Positions 54,244-64,000 of a DNA stretch of 64,000 bases are shown here, in pieces. The stretch is from Taudactylus pleione. Taxonomy: Eukaryota > Chordata > Amphibia > Anura > Myobatrachidae. The position numbers and the translations under genes are program-made. The stretch's first letter is position 1. The number at the start of each line of letters is the position of its first letter. The notes beneath the pieces were generated by a model that was not told the origin of the DNA, did not search any database, and was given only the letters and a program-made list of their open reading frames with translations. The DNA is taken from assembly GCA_031769625.1 (NCBI GenBank), contig JAUIMM010000016.1, forward strand, positions 14,086,001-14,150,000, in the 5' to 3' direction.

Positions 54244-56193
54244 TCACCAATAGGACCTTTTCAAAAGTTCCAGGGTCTTCCGTGTACCAGAATGACCCGA
54301 TAAGCATGAGGAGTGAGCCCACATGAGCAGCTGTTTCATTAACTCCGGGGCCACAAAGGTTTTCCCAGTAGGAGGCTGTAACTGTATGGTGGCAAACACC
54401 CTGGATTCCAGCTCAGGGGTACTGTGAGAGACTTCAGTATTGTCACAGGAATATGATCTAGACAGAGCATCTGCTTTCTGATTGAGAGCTTTGTAGAGAA
54501 AAGTCAGAGTAAAATGGAATCGGGCGATGAGGAAGAGGAGGTTTCTATGCACGGTGAAGACAGTGAGAGGGAATTTAGCCCCTTCCAACAGGTATTGCCA
54601 CTCTTTAAGTGCCAGCTTAACTGCCAAAAGTTCTTGTTCTCCAATAGCGTAGTTCCTTTCAGCAGGAGAAAATTTTTTGGAGAAGAAGCCACAAGGGTGA
54701 ACTCTGTTATCCTCATACCATTGAGATAGAACTGCTCCCACTGCCTCCGATGATGCATCTACCTCCAACAGAAAAGGTCTATCCACGTCTGGTTGTCTTA
54801 ACACTGGAGCAGTGATGAAGGCTTCTTTCAAGAGCTGGAAGGCTGCTCAGCCTCAGGAGTCCATAGTGTAGGATTAGTGCCTTTACGAGTCAATGCTGTG
54901 ATGGGGGCCACCAGAGACAAAAATCCTTTGATAAATCGTCTATAGTAATTAGTGAATCCAAGCAGTCTCTGGATGGCTTTCAATGTCTGGGGTCGGGACC
55001 AATCTAGAATTGCCTGAACCTTTTTGGGGTCCATTTCCAGACTGGAGCCAGAGATGACATATCCAAGGAATGGCACACTGGGTACACTGAAGACACATTT
55101 TTCCAGCTTACAATAGAGATGATTTCTTCTTAAACAAGACAGCACTTCCTTCACATATTTATGATGCTGGTCTAGAGAAGAGGAAAAAAATCAGTATATT
55201 GTCCAAATAAACGACTACGGAGATATACAACAAATCCCGGAAAATTTCGTTGACGAAGCCTTGAAATACAGCAGGGGCATTGCATAAGCCGAAGGGCATC
55301 ACAAGATATTCAAAGTGTCCATCTCTGGTATTAAAAGCGGTTTTCCACTCATCTCCCGAACGGATACGTATAAGGTTATAAGCCCCTCGTAAATATAATT
55401 TAGAGAAAATGGTGGATCCCTTGACCCTGTCAAATAGCTCTGTAATCAACGGAAGAGGGTATCAATTCTTTACTGTTATATCATTAAGGCCTCGATAATC
55501 TATACATGGGCTTAACCCACCATCCTTCTTCCCGACGAAAAAGAATCCAGCAACAGCAGGGGATGTAGAAGGACGAATAAACCCTTTCTCTAAATTCTCC
55601 TGGATGTATTCAGACATTGCTTTGGTCTCTGGCACGGATAGAGGATAGGTGCGACCTCGAGGAGGCATCTTATCAGGCAACAAATCGATGGGACAATCCC
55701 ATTCCCTGTGAGGAGGTAAGACATTAGCTTGTTGTTCCGAAAAGACATCAGCAAACAGTTGATACTCCTTGGGAATAGCTGGAGGTACTAACGAGACTGT
55801 TTTCCTCACAGGTCATATCTTGGGAAGACAGGATTTTTGACACTTGACTCCCCAGGAAAGAATTTGCATAGAGCACCAGTCAATCTTGGGATTGTGCAGA
55901 CGCAACCAGGTTAACCTTAGAACGACTTCTTGAGAAGCCTCAGGAATCACGAGAAACTTTAGATGCTCAGAATGGAGTGCTCCAATGCGGACCAGCACTG
56001 GCTGAGTTTCTTTGGTGACAACTCCGTTAGCCAGAGGATGTCCATCTACAGAAGTCAGCGAGATTGAATGATCCAGGGTAGAACAGGGAATTCGTAATTT
56101 ATCAACAAGACAAGAGGTCATAAAATTTCTGGCTGCTCCAGAATCTAGTAGAGCAGTGACAAAGGCAGGTTCAGGCTTGACATCTAAGGCCAA
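54244..56193 (-). pseudogene. pol: Protease, reverse transcriptase and RNase H remnant of element B
   Basis: Protease DSGAARNFM near 56140; RT with [27 protein letters not shown] near 55500, [12 protein letters not shown] (the A-box Asp region reads LYLRG where element A has LDLRG, so the first catalytic aspartate is lost) and [10 protein letters not shown] near 55190, where the second Asp of YLDD is Asn. RNase H: LEVDASSEAVGAVLSQ near 54760 and DALSRSYS near 54460. Integrase zinc domain starts at about 54330. Split by stops or frameshifts near 55810, 55455, 55157 and 54830. Non-functional. Confidence 0.85.
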
Positions 56194-56261
56194 GTTCAGG
56201 ACAAAGTCTTTAGCAGTTGGGGACGGACTAATTACTCCTAACTTGATGTCCCCAGGGTCAG

Positions 56262-57142
56262 TTAGGAGCGGGTACAGGAGGCCACCAGGTGACCCGGTTC
56301 TCCACAGTATAGGCAGAGGTTTTTTGATATTCTTCTCTGTCGTTCCTCTCTGGAGAGATGGGTATGATTCACCTGCATTGGCTCTTCATCTGTAGGAGGG
56401 AGAGGTGGACGGGTAGGGGAAGGAAGAGTGACTGACTTAGTACGGTCAGTTCTTTGCTTCTCGACCTGACGTTCTCTGAAGCGTAGATCAATTTTGTTAC
56501 AGAGAGAAATCATATCATTGAGATTATTAGGAAGGTCACGGGTGACCAAGTCATCCTTCAGTCGGTCGGAAAGCCCATGCCAAATTCTGAAACTGTACTA
56601 CATATTGGCTGACAGGACGGGTTCCTTGTTTCAGTGACATAATGCGAGACGAGGCTGATACAGTTCACCCAGGTTCATCAAAAATCCTCCTGAATGATGT
56701 TACGAAGTCTGTATAGTTATCCAGCAGGGAATCTGAATGCTCCCAGAGTGGGGAAGCCCAATCCAAGGCTGTGCCTGACAACAGAGACACCAAGTAGGCC
56801 ACTTTAGTTCTAGCAGTGGGAAAGTTGTCAGGCTGTAGGGTGAAATGTATATCACATTGATTCAAGAATCCACGGCAGAGCTTTGGATTGCCATCGAATT
56901 TACTTGGCATCGGAAGGTGTAGCTGAGGGGATGCCCTGTAACTGGTATTGTCAGGCGTTGGAGTAGAAGAAACCTTAGTTACATTAGAGGTAGACAAAGA
57001 AGTTTGCAGATTATCCTGTCATTTAGACATTTCTTGAAAAAACTGAGCCATTTGATGCTGTATAGGTTCCAGGTTTTCCAAACGATCTGCAATACATCGG
57101 AAAAAATCCGCTCCAGACTCCTGTCCCGTGACCGAGTCCATG
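56262..57142 (-). pseudogene. gag: Gag remnant of element B
   Basis: Starts at ATG 57142 (MDSVTGQES), 14 nt inside the LTR boundary as in element A. A stop near 57019 and further breaks follow. Capsid-like part: KFDGNPKLCRGFLNQCDI near 56890, then FRRIFDEPG; the zinc knuckle CLYCGEPGHLVASC near 56290. About 30 residues near 56580 are deleted or shifted. Clearly homologous to the intact gag of element A. Confidence 0.85.
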
Positions 57143-57144
57143 GG

Positions 57145-57156
57145 GCCAGTGCAAAC
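57145..57156 (-). promoter_or_regulatory. Primer-binding segment of element B (self-priming type)
   Basis: The minus strand reads GTTTGCACTGGC directly after the LTR. TTGCACTGGC is the exact complement of GCCAGTGCAA in the LTR at 57606-57615, about 30 nt past the TATA-like TATTTAA (57640-57646). Confidence 0.7.
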
Positions 57157-57923
57157 TGTGAGGTTCTGGTTTTGTTTTGGGCCCGGGGTGGTAAAAGGAT
57201 CAGACACTGAAGCTGATTTAAAAATAAACGTGGAGTTTTTAATGAGTGGCTTAACAGACATGAATGTGGCAAAACAAAAAGTCCGGGTATAGCACTAAAG
57301 TGCACTTGGGGAACTGTAGTGAAGCAATGGGAAAAAGTCCAGGTAGTGATAACAGAAAGTAGTCCAGTAATCCAGGTTTTGTGAGGCAGAAATGATTTGC
57401 AGGCTGAAGTGAATTTGCAGGGAAAAGACAAGTGGAGGCAGGGTGCAGGGTAACAGCTGACACAGGTACTCAGGCAAGGGAGAGGGAATGGAGGAGGCAG
57501 GAGAATCCAGCGGGACTGGAACAGGCAGGGTGAAGCAGGCTAGGCAATGATCCCAACAGACAGGTGAAAGCACAGGAACTCTCTCAGCTCTCACTGAGAA
57601 ACATGTTGCACTGGCAATGAAAAGAAGCTCTGCACTCCCTTAAATACCCAGTGCCCGACTGTGACTGGCCAGAGAGAGCATGTGACACACCAGGATAGGG
57701 CAACTAGGTCACATGACCGGAGGCAAGATGGCGGCGCCCATGCCAGAGTGGAACGGAAGCACCACCAGGCCTAACCAGACCAGAGTGATAGTATGCCCGC
57801 ACAGGACTACGCGCAGCCAATGCACCCCACCAGATACCAGCGCCACTGCCAGACACCCCTTGCCATAATGTTCTCACAGGTAATACCTGCCGGCCGGCAT
57901 GCCGAGAACCCCTGGTCGTGACA
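57157..57923 (-). repeat. 5' LTR of element B (767 bp)
   Basis: TG...CA boundaries; starts (minus) TGTCACGACCAGGGG at 57923 and ends CCTCACA at 57157. Contains TATTTAA at 57640-57646 and the inferred transcript start near 57615-57620. Confidence 0.9.
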
Positions 57924-57929
57924 CAGAAA

Positions 57930-58228
57930 TGAGCCAGAGGGAATTGGCCCAGCTAATTGGAAATGAAGGTAAGTAAAATGTTAGTTTCGTAAATTAAATC
58001 TTAGACCAGTTTCTCATATTGGGGCAGGGATATCAAGGCAATGCTCACGAAAAAGTTAAAAAAAATTGCGTTTTTCTCATGGTCTCCATGCTAATTTATT
58101 TTTTACAATATGTATTAAACTGTTAACACATTAGATATCTGCCATGAACATTTTCAAACTGTAAAATATTACCAAACATCAAAGGTTTTTTCCTCAAAAA
58201 AATGACACTTTTTGAATGCACAGAGGGA
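57930..58228. other. No recognised feature
   Basis: A/T-rich flank of element B. Confidence 0.4.
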
Positions 58229-58230
58229 AT

Positions 58231-58773
58231 CGGTATGATTTACCGCCGGACGCGGGTCCGGCGGTTGGAATCCCGACAGCGGCTGCACGACATGGGTGAA
58301 AATCCCGATTGTCCCTAAGGTAAGTATTCACTAACCTAATTCCCTCCCCTAACCCTCCTTAGGGGAGCCTAACCCTAACCTCCCCACCAGTGCCTAACCC
58401 TAATCCCCCCTCTAAGTGCCTAAACCGAACCCCCCCTTCCCCGCCGCCTAAACCTAAGTCCCCCGAGTGGTGCCTAACCCTAAGTCCCCCCCGGGGGTGC
58501 CTAACCCTCCCTCCCCCTAGCCTAACCCTAACCTCCCAGGGGGTGCCTAACCTTAAGTCCCCCCTGGGAGCCCTAAACCTAACACTCCCCCCCGTGGCTG
58601 TCCACGCTCGGCGCCGGGCATCACTTCAATCGGGATGCCGGGCGCAGGTCTCCCGGCGTCGGTAAAATCACAGGCGTATAGATTTAGACTTTTGTCATTT
58701 AACCCTCACCGGGATAAAACAGTCGGGAAGCCGGTGTCGGGATTAGGTCCGCCGGCTTCCTGACTGCATACCG
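58231..58773. mobile_element. Non-autonomous DNA element with telomere-like core, copy 2
   Basis: Ends CGGTATG and CATACCG are inverted repeats and continue into CCGCCGG-rich arms. CACAGAG flanks both sides (about 58219 and 58774), although a few bases separate it from the left terminus. The core (58330-58600) is degenerate CCTAACCCTAA alternating with TCCCCCC. Related to 23895-24445. Confidence 0.65.
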
Positions 58774-58779
58774 CACAGA

Positions 58780-59390
58780 GAAGGATTTTCATTCATGAAT
58801 TTAATGCTTTAGTTTTTGCCATTAATTAGAGCTAGGTAGACTGTAATGAAAAGCATAAGGGAAAAGGACCATTGAGAGCAGCAGTGACAGGCCTGGGTAC
58901 AGAGGAGGTGTGTCTAAATCGGGGAGGTGTAGTCCATCCCCTCCCCCAAAAAACCTTTTTGGGAAGGGGACAGATTTGTCTCTTTTGGCCAGGGGGCAGA
59001 TCCAGGGGGGACAATGATCAGTGTGATCGTTCCCTCCATAACACTTGCAGGAAAAGAGAGGAGACTACTACTGCTCAATGGCAACAGCCTCCCTGGACCC
59101 TTTGTAGTCCAGCACATAGCAGCTTGTGCTGGGCTGGGGAGAGAGACTGCTGCCACTGAGCAGCAGTCTCCTCTCTCTCACTGCCTGATGTGCTACTGAC
59201 CTGGGCCCCTCCAGCTGCCCTGGGCCTGGGTAAGTAGTAACTGCCCCCACCCCTCCCTCTTAGCACCCCGTAGGGGAAAGGCATCTTTTCTCATCCCTCC
59301 CCTGCATAACTATGCTGCTTCTCCTCTCCCAGCACAGGGAGCATATATTTTTGGCAGCAGCAGATTAAATACATTTCCTGTATTCTATAT
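58780..59390. other. Unassigned sequence
   Basis: Many short overlapping open frames and an imperfect inverted repeat (CAAAAAACCTTTTTGGG near 58946; GCAGCAGTCTC/GAGACTGCTGC around 59146-59170). No domain; probably another dispersed repeat. Confidence 0.35.
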
Positions 59391-59395
59391 ACACC

Positions 59396-59755
59396 ATACT
59401 TGCCTACTCTCCCGAAGTGGTCAGGAGCCTCCTGAAAATCGGGTGTTGCTGCCAGCCCCCTGGAAGAGTGGGCAAGTCTCCCGCCTAGCGCCGCTTGCCC
59501 ACCCCCCCCCCCCCCCCTGCAACACACGCCGGCCTCCGCTGGCACCTTTCATAATTGGGCAATCCGGGGGCAGCTGATGACACGATATGTGATGAATCGC
59601 GTCATCGTGTCCCCTCCCCTAGCAACATAATGACGCAATCGAATGGTCACACACCTGCCCCACCCTCAAAATGGTGTCACCCAGCTGTGCCGAGCTGGCT
59701 GCATCTCCCGGAAGAGGCAGCCAGATTGTCGGCAAGCCTGCTATACATCCATCTA
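59396..59755 (+). mobile_element. Dispersed element, CATACTTGCCTACTCTC family, copy 2
   Basis: CATACTTGCCTACTCTCCCG, GTCAGGAGCCTCCTGAAAATC and GTGGGCAAGTCTCCC match the minus strand of 33566-33930. A C15-16 run at about 59503 lies inside. Non-coding. Confidence 0.6.
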
Positions 59756-59759
59756 CTCA

Positions 59760-60435
59760 GTTTAGGTAAACAGTGTCCTCACTAGTTACTTCACAACCCA
59801 CTCCAGCTGCTGTGGACCTACACATTCCGGCATGCCCTGCCATAGTTTTACTGTTAGGGAATGCTAAAACTGTGACAGGGTATGCTGGGGTGGGATGTGC
59901 AGTTCATAAGCAGCTGATGTGCCACAGGTTGCTTACCCATGACCAGGGGCAGACTGGGAATTTAAAGTGGCCCTGGAAAATTCTCCTAAAGTGTCCTTAT
60001 GTGTGTGTGCCTTCGGCGCACGTCCCCAAAAGGGAACGTGGTTTTGTGACAACGGGCGTGGCTTTGTGCTTGCGAGCAATTCTCCCCCCATTTTATCATG
60101 CTGGGGGCATTGGGAGCTGATGGGCATGCCCCTTTCTTTCTCTCCAGTAAAAACAGAGCAAGCTTGTGAATGTGTATTTTCTTACCTGTATGATTTCTCT
60201 GCAAAGGGGAACCTCTGAAGACATTGATCCTTTCTGGACAGGCAGTGTCATGAGTTGGTATTCACTACTCATGCAGGAGATCACATGGTCTGGAAGCCGC
60301 CTGTTTATGTAGGAATAAAGCTAATGTCATAAATATGTAGTGGCTATAAAGTCAATGTTCAATTAAGGAAGAGAGGGGTACCATGAGATGCTGGAGGACT
60401 GGAGGAAGGTGAGTATGGAGAAAGACGGGGAGAAG
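59760..60435. other. No recognised feature
   Basis: No domain, array or inverted-repeat boundary that I can support. Confidence 0.35.
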
Positions 60436-60438
60436 AGA

Positions 60439-60740
60439 GAGAGACAAGTTGTGGGATGTACTTAGCATTGCATCCGTGATGCGGTACATCCCGCCTGTCT
60501 TCAGATACATACCGCGGTTGATTACCGCAGTATGTACCTGGAATATCGCAAAGGACAGCTCTCCTGATAAAAGCTGTCCTTTACGATGGCTTCGGATAGA
60601 GGGACTTCTGGGTTTAACACCCGGAAGTCCCTCTGCTGTCCTTCTGCGTATGCGCAGATGGCTGCGGGGGGTGATGGGAGGGATCCAATTGGATCCTTCC
60701 GAAGGGGGAACGTCCGATAAGAAGTCCATAGGCTTCTATT
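60439..60740. mobile_element. Multi-hairpin DNA element, truncated
   Basis: Consecutive hairpins: GGGATGTAC.../...GTACATCCC, ATACATACCGCGG / CCGCAGTATGTA, AAAGGACAGCT / AGCTGTCCTTT, GAGGGACTTCTGGGT / ACCCGGAAGTCCCTC, and GGGATCCAATTGGATCC. Same style as 19393-19742. It breaks off into a Penelope-like 3' region. Confidence 0.65.
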
Positions 60741-60744
60741 GGGT

Positions 60745-60880
60745 GACGGCATTTTTGTCCCTGAAGACAGGGAATATCCCCGAAATATGTCGGCTCAATA
60801 ACGGACGCTTTTAACTTCTTACTGCAATCAGTCTGTCGAGTGCCGCCTCGTCTATTTGGTATATGGATTCCGATCTGGAT
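60745..60880 (+). ncRNA. Hammerhead-like motif D at a Penelope-like 3' end
   Basis: CTGAAGA (60761-60767) fits CUGANGA exactly; a short stem GGG/CCC with loop AATAT follows; then CGAAATATG with GAAA at 60782-60785. Downstream AATAACGGACGCTTTTAACT and GTGCCGCCTCGTC are the sort of 3' region seen with these elements. Both core strands are canonical, the best of the four motifs here. The closing helices were not resolved. Confidence 0.5.
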
Positions 60881-60884
60881 GCAA

Positions 60885-61390
60885 GGAGGGCACCACAGCT
60901 AAGTGTATCTTAATACAATAGCATATTTATGCCATGAGTGCCGGGCTATATCGGCATATATATATATAAAGCTCTGCAGCCAGCAGCTCCCTGAGCCGCC
61001 GGCCCACTGGGAAAGTTCCTGCTGAAATATACGACCTATCCGCCCCTGCCCATAGCCCACCAGTTACTTCACAGCCTATTTTAACATAGTCCATCCATTT
61101 TCACAGTTTGTTTATTATTGTCCCCAGTTATTGCTGTAAAATAATTCTGTACCATGTCCATAATTTATTTTCCCATATAATAGCTTAAATAGTTTTAAAA
61201 TTTCTTATGTTTATTACATTTTAATGACCTTTGCTATAGATGTTTTTCGTGGTCTTATACTGAGGCTATTTTTATACTTTTTTTTAACTAATCGCTGAAA
61301 AGACACTTTCCAAATTTCAATTCACCTTGATACATTTGGGTGAAAAGTCCTTATTATCGCTATGATAAAAGTGATAATTATTATACAATA
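60885..61390. other. No recognised feature
   Basis: A/T-rich; includes a (TA)n run near 60957-60968. Confidence 0.35.
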
Positions 61391-61393
61391 TAA

Positions 61394-61737
61394 TATAGAG
61401 ATGTGTGATACGGCTGTCCAGATATCCGAATCCACATGAATTTCGTGAATCCGGGTAAATCCAAGACGTGGTTCTGATCACCTGACGAGATTAGGGTCAT
61501 TCTGAGTCGTGGTTCTCATTTCTTTAAGGTTCGTAATTCGGATTTTGAAGCTGAATTTTGGGTTTTGGATCGCATAAATTACATGACTTTAGCTGTTTTT
61601 TAAAAAAAAATTATGTTTTGTTTATTTGTTTAAATCTAAAACCAAAACACTTGAGGGTGGTTTTGCAAAACCAAAACCAAAACACGAAGATGACTCCAGA
61701 TCCAAAACCAAAACACGGGGGTCAGCATACATCTCTA
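61394..61737. mobile_element. Non-autonomous DNA transposon, TAGAGATGTG family
   Basis: Ends TAGAGATGTGTG and CATACATCTCTA are inverted repeats. The interior has repeated AACCAAAACAC and GAATCCGGGTAAATCC segments. Non-coding. The right end resembles that of 1240-1466. Confidence 0.6.
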
Positions 61738-61739
61738 AC

Positions 61740-62056
61740 ACATCTGCCCTATTGTATATGAATAATATTTGATCTTTACAAGTTACATATGGCTATATGT
61801 TATATCTACAATATATGAAATATTTTTTCAGATAGACAATGCCAGAACAACACTGGGACATGGCTGAGGTCAGGATGCCTCAGACCATCCTCAACAAGAC
61901 GATCATCAAGAAGATCAACAAATGAGCCAACTACCAGCCAACATGAAGCAGTTGCGCAGAGTGGAGAATGCCTCATGCTGAACCCCATCCTGAGGCTTAT
62001 TCTGTCGCAATCTCCCCACCTACACCAGACACACTGTTGGAGAAGGAAAGGAAGTA
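61740..62056. other. Unassigned flank of the Tc1-like element
   Basis: Not A/T-rich; short open frames on both strands without recognisable domain. It continues after the Tc1 insertion at 63603, so both halves belong to one older sequence of unknown nature. Confidence 0.35.
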
Positions 62057-63602
62057 CAGACATGGCCAAAAGTGTTGAGAATGACACAAATACTTGTTTT
62101 CACAAAGTCTGCTGCTTCAGTTTTCGTGATGGCAATTTGCATATACTCCAAAATGTCATGAAGAGTGATCAGATGAATTGCAATGAATTGATAAGTCCCT
62201 CTTTGCTATGACAATGAACTTAATCCCAAAAACAACATTTCCACTGCATTTCAGCCCTGCCACAGAAGGACCAGCTGACATAATGTTAGTGATTCGGTCG
62301 TTAACACAGGACGAAGACAAGGCTGGAGATCACTCTGTAATGCTGATTGAGTTAGAATAAGAGACTGGAAGCTTTAAAAGGAGGGTGGAGCTTGAAATCA
62401 TTGTTCTTCCTCTATTAACCATGGTTACCTGCAAGTCATTATAGCTTTGCACAAAAAAGGCTTAACAGGCAAGGATATTGCTGCTAGTAAGATTGCATCT
62501 ATATCAACCATTTATCGAATCATCAAGAACTTCAAGGAGAGAGGTTCAATAGTTGTTAAGAAGGCTTCAAGGTGCCCAAGAACATCCAGCAAGCACCAGG
62601 ACCATCTCCTAAAGGTGATTCAGCTGTGGGATCGGGGCACCACCAGTGCGGAGCTGGCTCAGGAATGGTAGCAGGCAGGTGTGAGTGCATCTTCATGCAC
62701 AGTGAGGCAAAGACTTTTGGAGGATGGCCTGGTGTCAAGAAGGGCAGCAAAGAAGCCACTTCTCTCCAGGAAAATCATCAGGGACAGACTGATATTCTGC
62801 AAAAGGTACAGGGTTTGGACTGCTGACGACTGGGGTAAAGTTATTTTCTCTGATGAATCCCCTTTCAGATTGTTTGGGGCATCTGGAAAAATGCTTGTCC
62901 AGAGAAGGAAAGGTGAGCGCTACCATCAGACCTGTGTCATGCCAACAGTAAAGCATCCTGAAACCATTCATGTGTGGGGTTGCTTCTCAGCCAAGGGAGT
63001 GGGCTCACTCACATTTTGCCTAAGAACATAGCCATGAATAAAGAATTGTACCTCCAATTGTACCTCCAAGAGCAACTTCTCCCAACCATCCAAGAACAGT
63101 TTGGTGATAAACAATGCCTTTGCCAGCATGATGGAGCACCTTGCCATAAGGCAAAAGTGATACCTGAGTGGCTCTGGGAACAAAACATCAACATTTTGGG
63201 TCCATGGCCAGGAAAACTCAGACCTTAAGCCCATTGAGAACTTGTGGTCAATCACCAAGAGGCAGCCGGACAAACAAAAACCTACAAATTCTGACAAACT
63301 CCAAGCATTGATTAGGCAAGAATGGGCGGCCATCAGTCAGTATGTGGCCCAGAAGTTGATTGACAGCATGCCAGGACGAATTGCAGAGGTCTTGAAAAAG
63401 AAGGGTCAACACTGCAAAACTTGGCTCTTTGCATAAACTTAATGCATTGTCAATAAAAGCCTTTGACACTTATGAAATGCTTGTAATTTTACTTCTGTAT
63501 ACCATAGTAGTAACATCTGACAAAAAGGTCTAAAAACACTGAAGCAGCAAACTTTGTGAAAACCAATACTTGTGTCATTCTCAAAACATTTGGCCATGAC
63601 TG
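62057..63602 (+). mobile_element. Tc1/mariner element (1546 bp)
   Basis: Starts CAGACATGGCCAAAAG and ends ATTTGGCCATGACTG, bounded by TA on each side (62055-62056, 63603-63604). The inverted repeats are near-identical for about 65 bp and then weaken, with a second conserved patch about 200 bp in (GACAATGAACTTAA / TTAATGCATTGTC), consistent with an IR/DR arrangement. Confidence 0.93.
62421..63436 (+). pseudogene. Tc1-like transposase, broken
   Basis: Cut-and-paste DDE transposase remnant. From the ATG at 62421 the frame stops after seven codons, then resumes in a shifted frame with the paired helix-turn-helix DNA-binding region (ALHKKGLTGKDIA ... STIYRIIKNF). A TAG interrupts near 62669. The catalytic domain retains the first D in IFSDESPF, WGCFSAKGVG, the second D in QHDGAPCHK and the E in LKPIENLW, spread over three frames (62681-63031, 62974-63228, 63242-63436). 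All DDE residues are visible, but at least three frameshifts and one or more stops prevent translation. Confidence 0.9.
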
Positions 63603-63604
63603 TA

Positions 63605-64000
63605 GAGTTCTGTACCATCTGTATCTCCGAGATTGAAGTTGGAACGGAAATGGCCGTATAATCCTGCCACCATACTTTCCACGTTCCTCGCCTGAAACAA
63701 TGGCTACAAATTAACACCATTTATCCCCTGTGCCGCATGCGGTGCTACCATTTGGACACTTAACAGCGTATCTGAAGTACACCAAGCAGGAGAAGGAGGC
63801 ACAATCAATAGATGAAAAGCCAAAGTGCTAAACTTGTTCCTTTTTTTTTTTTAATTTCTACATGTTTACAGATTTTCTTTTTGTTTTTTCCCTTTTTTTT
63901 ATTTTACTACAGGTGGATGAATGGAGGGATCTAAGGAGGAATATGAGAAGAGTCAAACGATTGGGAAAGACATGTTCTTGATCCCTCTAGTTATAGTATA
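63605..64000. other. No recognised feature
   Basis: Right flank of the Tc1-like element, then an A/T-rich stretch with T runs at 63841-63852 and 63893-63900. No gene supported. Confidence 0.35.

Larger units (their letters stand above)
44756..57923 (-). mobile_element. Element B: sushi-like LTR retrotransposon, hosting a nested element
   Basis: Flanked by a perfect 5-bp duplication CAGAA (44751-44755, 57924-57928). On the minus strand: 5' LTR 57157-57923, primer-binding segment, gag, pol with chromodomain, polypurine tract, 3' LTR. The 3' LTR is split into 44756-44947 and 52825-53413 by the Y-box element (44948-52820). Coding regions are more decayed than in element A, and the integrase core is deleted. 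Confidence 0.92.

Overview
This window looks like intergenic or intronic DNA from a large, repeat-dense vertebrate genome, most likely an amphibian (anuran). The inference rests on the repeat mix: a CR1-clade LINE, an L1/Tx1-like LINE, sushi-type chromodomain Ty3 elements, a Gmr1-like Ty3 element, hammerhead-like motifs of the kind found in Penelope-like 3' ends, V-SINE-like SINEs, several hAT families and a Tc1/mariner element. I found no host protein-coding exon, rRNA, tRNA or CRISPR array that I can support. Almost every open frame belongs to a mobile element or is chance.

Layout. 1-1470: small dispersed repeats. 1950-4615: a decayed CR1 LINE (+). 5341-11143: a nearly intact sushi-like LTR retrotransposon (-), called element A. 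11266-13560: two Gmr1-like Ty3 fragments, one on each strand. 13794-14313, 27048-27579 and 38133-38638: three copies of a remarkable transposon made of about eleven consecutive hairpins. 15923-17695: a solo LTR. 19000-21000: palindromic elements and hammerhead-like motifs. 21800-34900: hAT insertions, minisatellites, SINE pieces and more multi-hairpin elements. 34914-38779: an L1-like LINE with a 14-bp target duplication, itself hit by two DNA transposons. 39570-43470: DNA transposons, one nested inside another. 44756-57923: a three-level nest of LTR elements. 58231-61740: further non-autonomous DNA elements and a fourth hammerhead-like motif. 62057-63602: a Tc1-like element with a broken transposase.

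The most interesting object is inside the nest. A sushi-like element B (44756-57923) carries in its 3' LTR a second LTR retrotransposon (44948-52820) that encodes no recognisable protease, reverse transcriptase or integrase. Its single gene is a Gag (capsid-like region plus CCHC zinc knuckle) that runs straight into a captured host Y-box protein: cold-shock domain plus the Y-box C-terminal tail. A third element, a 2.48-kb LTR-like insert (47564-50044), has split the cold-shock domain. All three insertions are bounded by target-site duplications, so the order of events can be read directly. A Gag fused to an mRNA-packaging Y-box protein suggests an element that recruited a host RNA-binding module for packaging or translational control of its RNA (inference).

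Two further mechanistic signals stand out. In both sushi-like elements the primer-binding site just inside the 5' LTR is complementary over 10 nt to the LTR sequence about 30 nt downstream of a TATA box, and the two elements differ in concert at both places. This is the signature of Tf1-type self-priming. In the three multi-hairpin transposons, stems differ between copies by paired substitutions that keep the base pairing.
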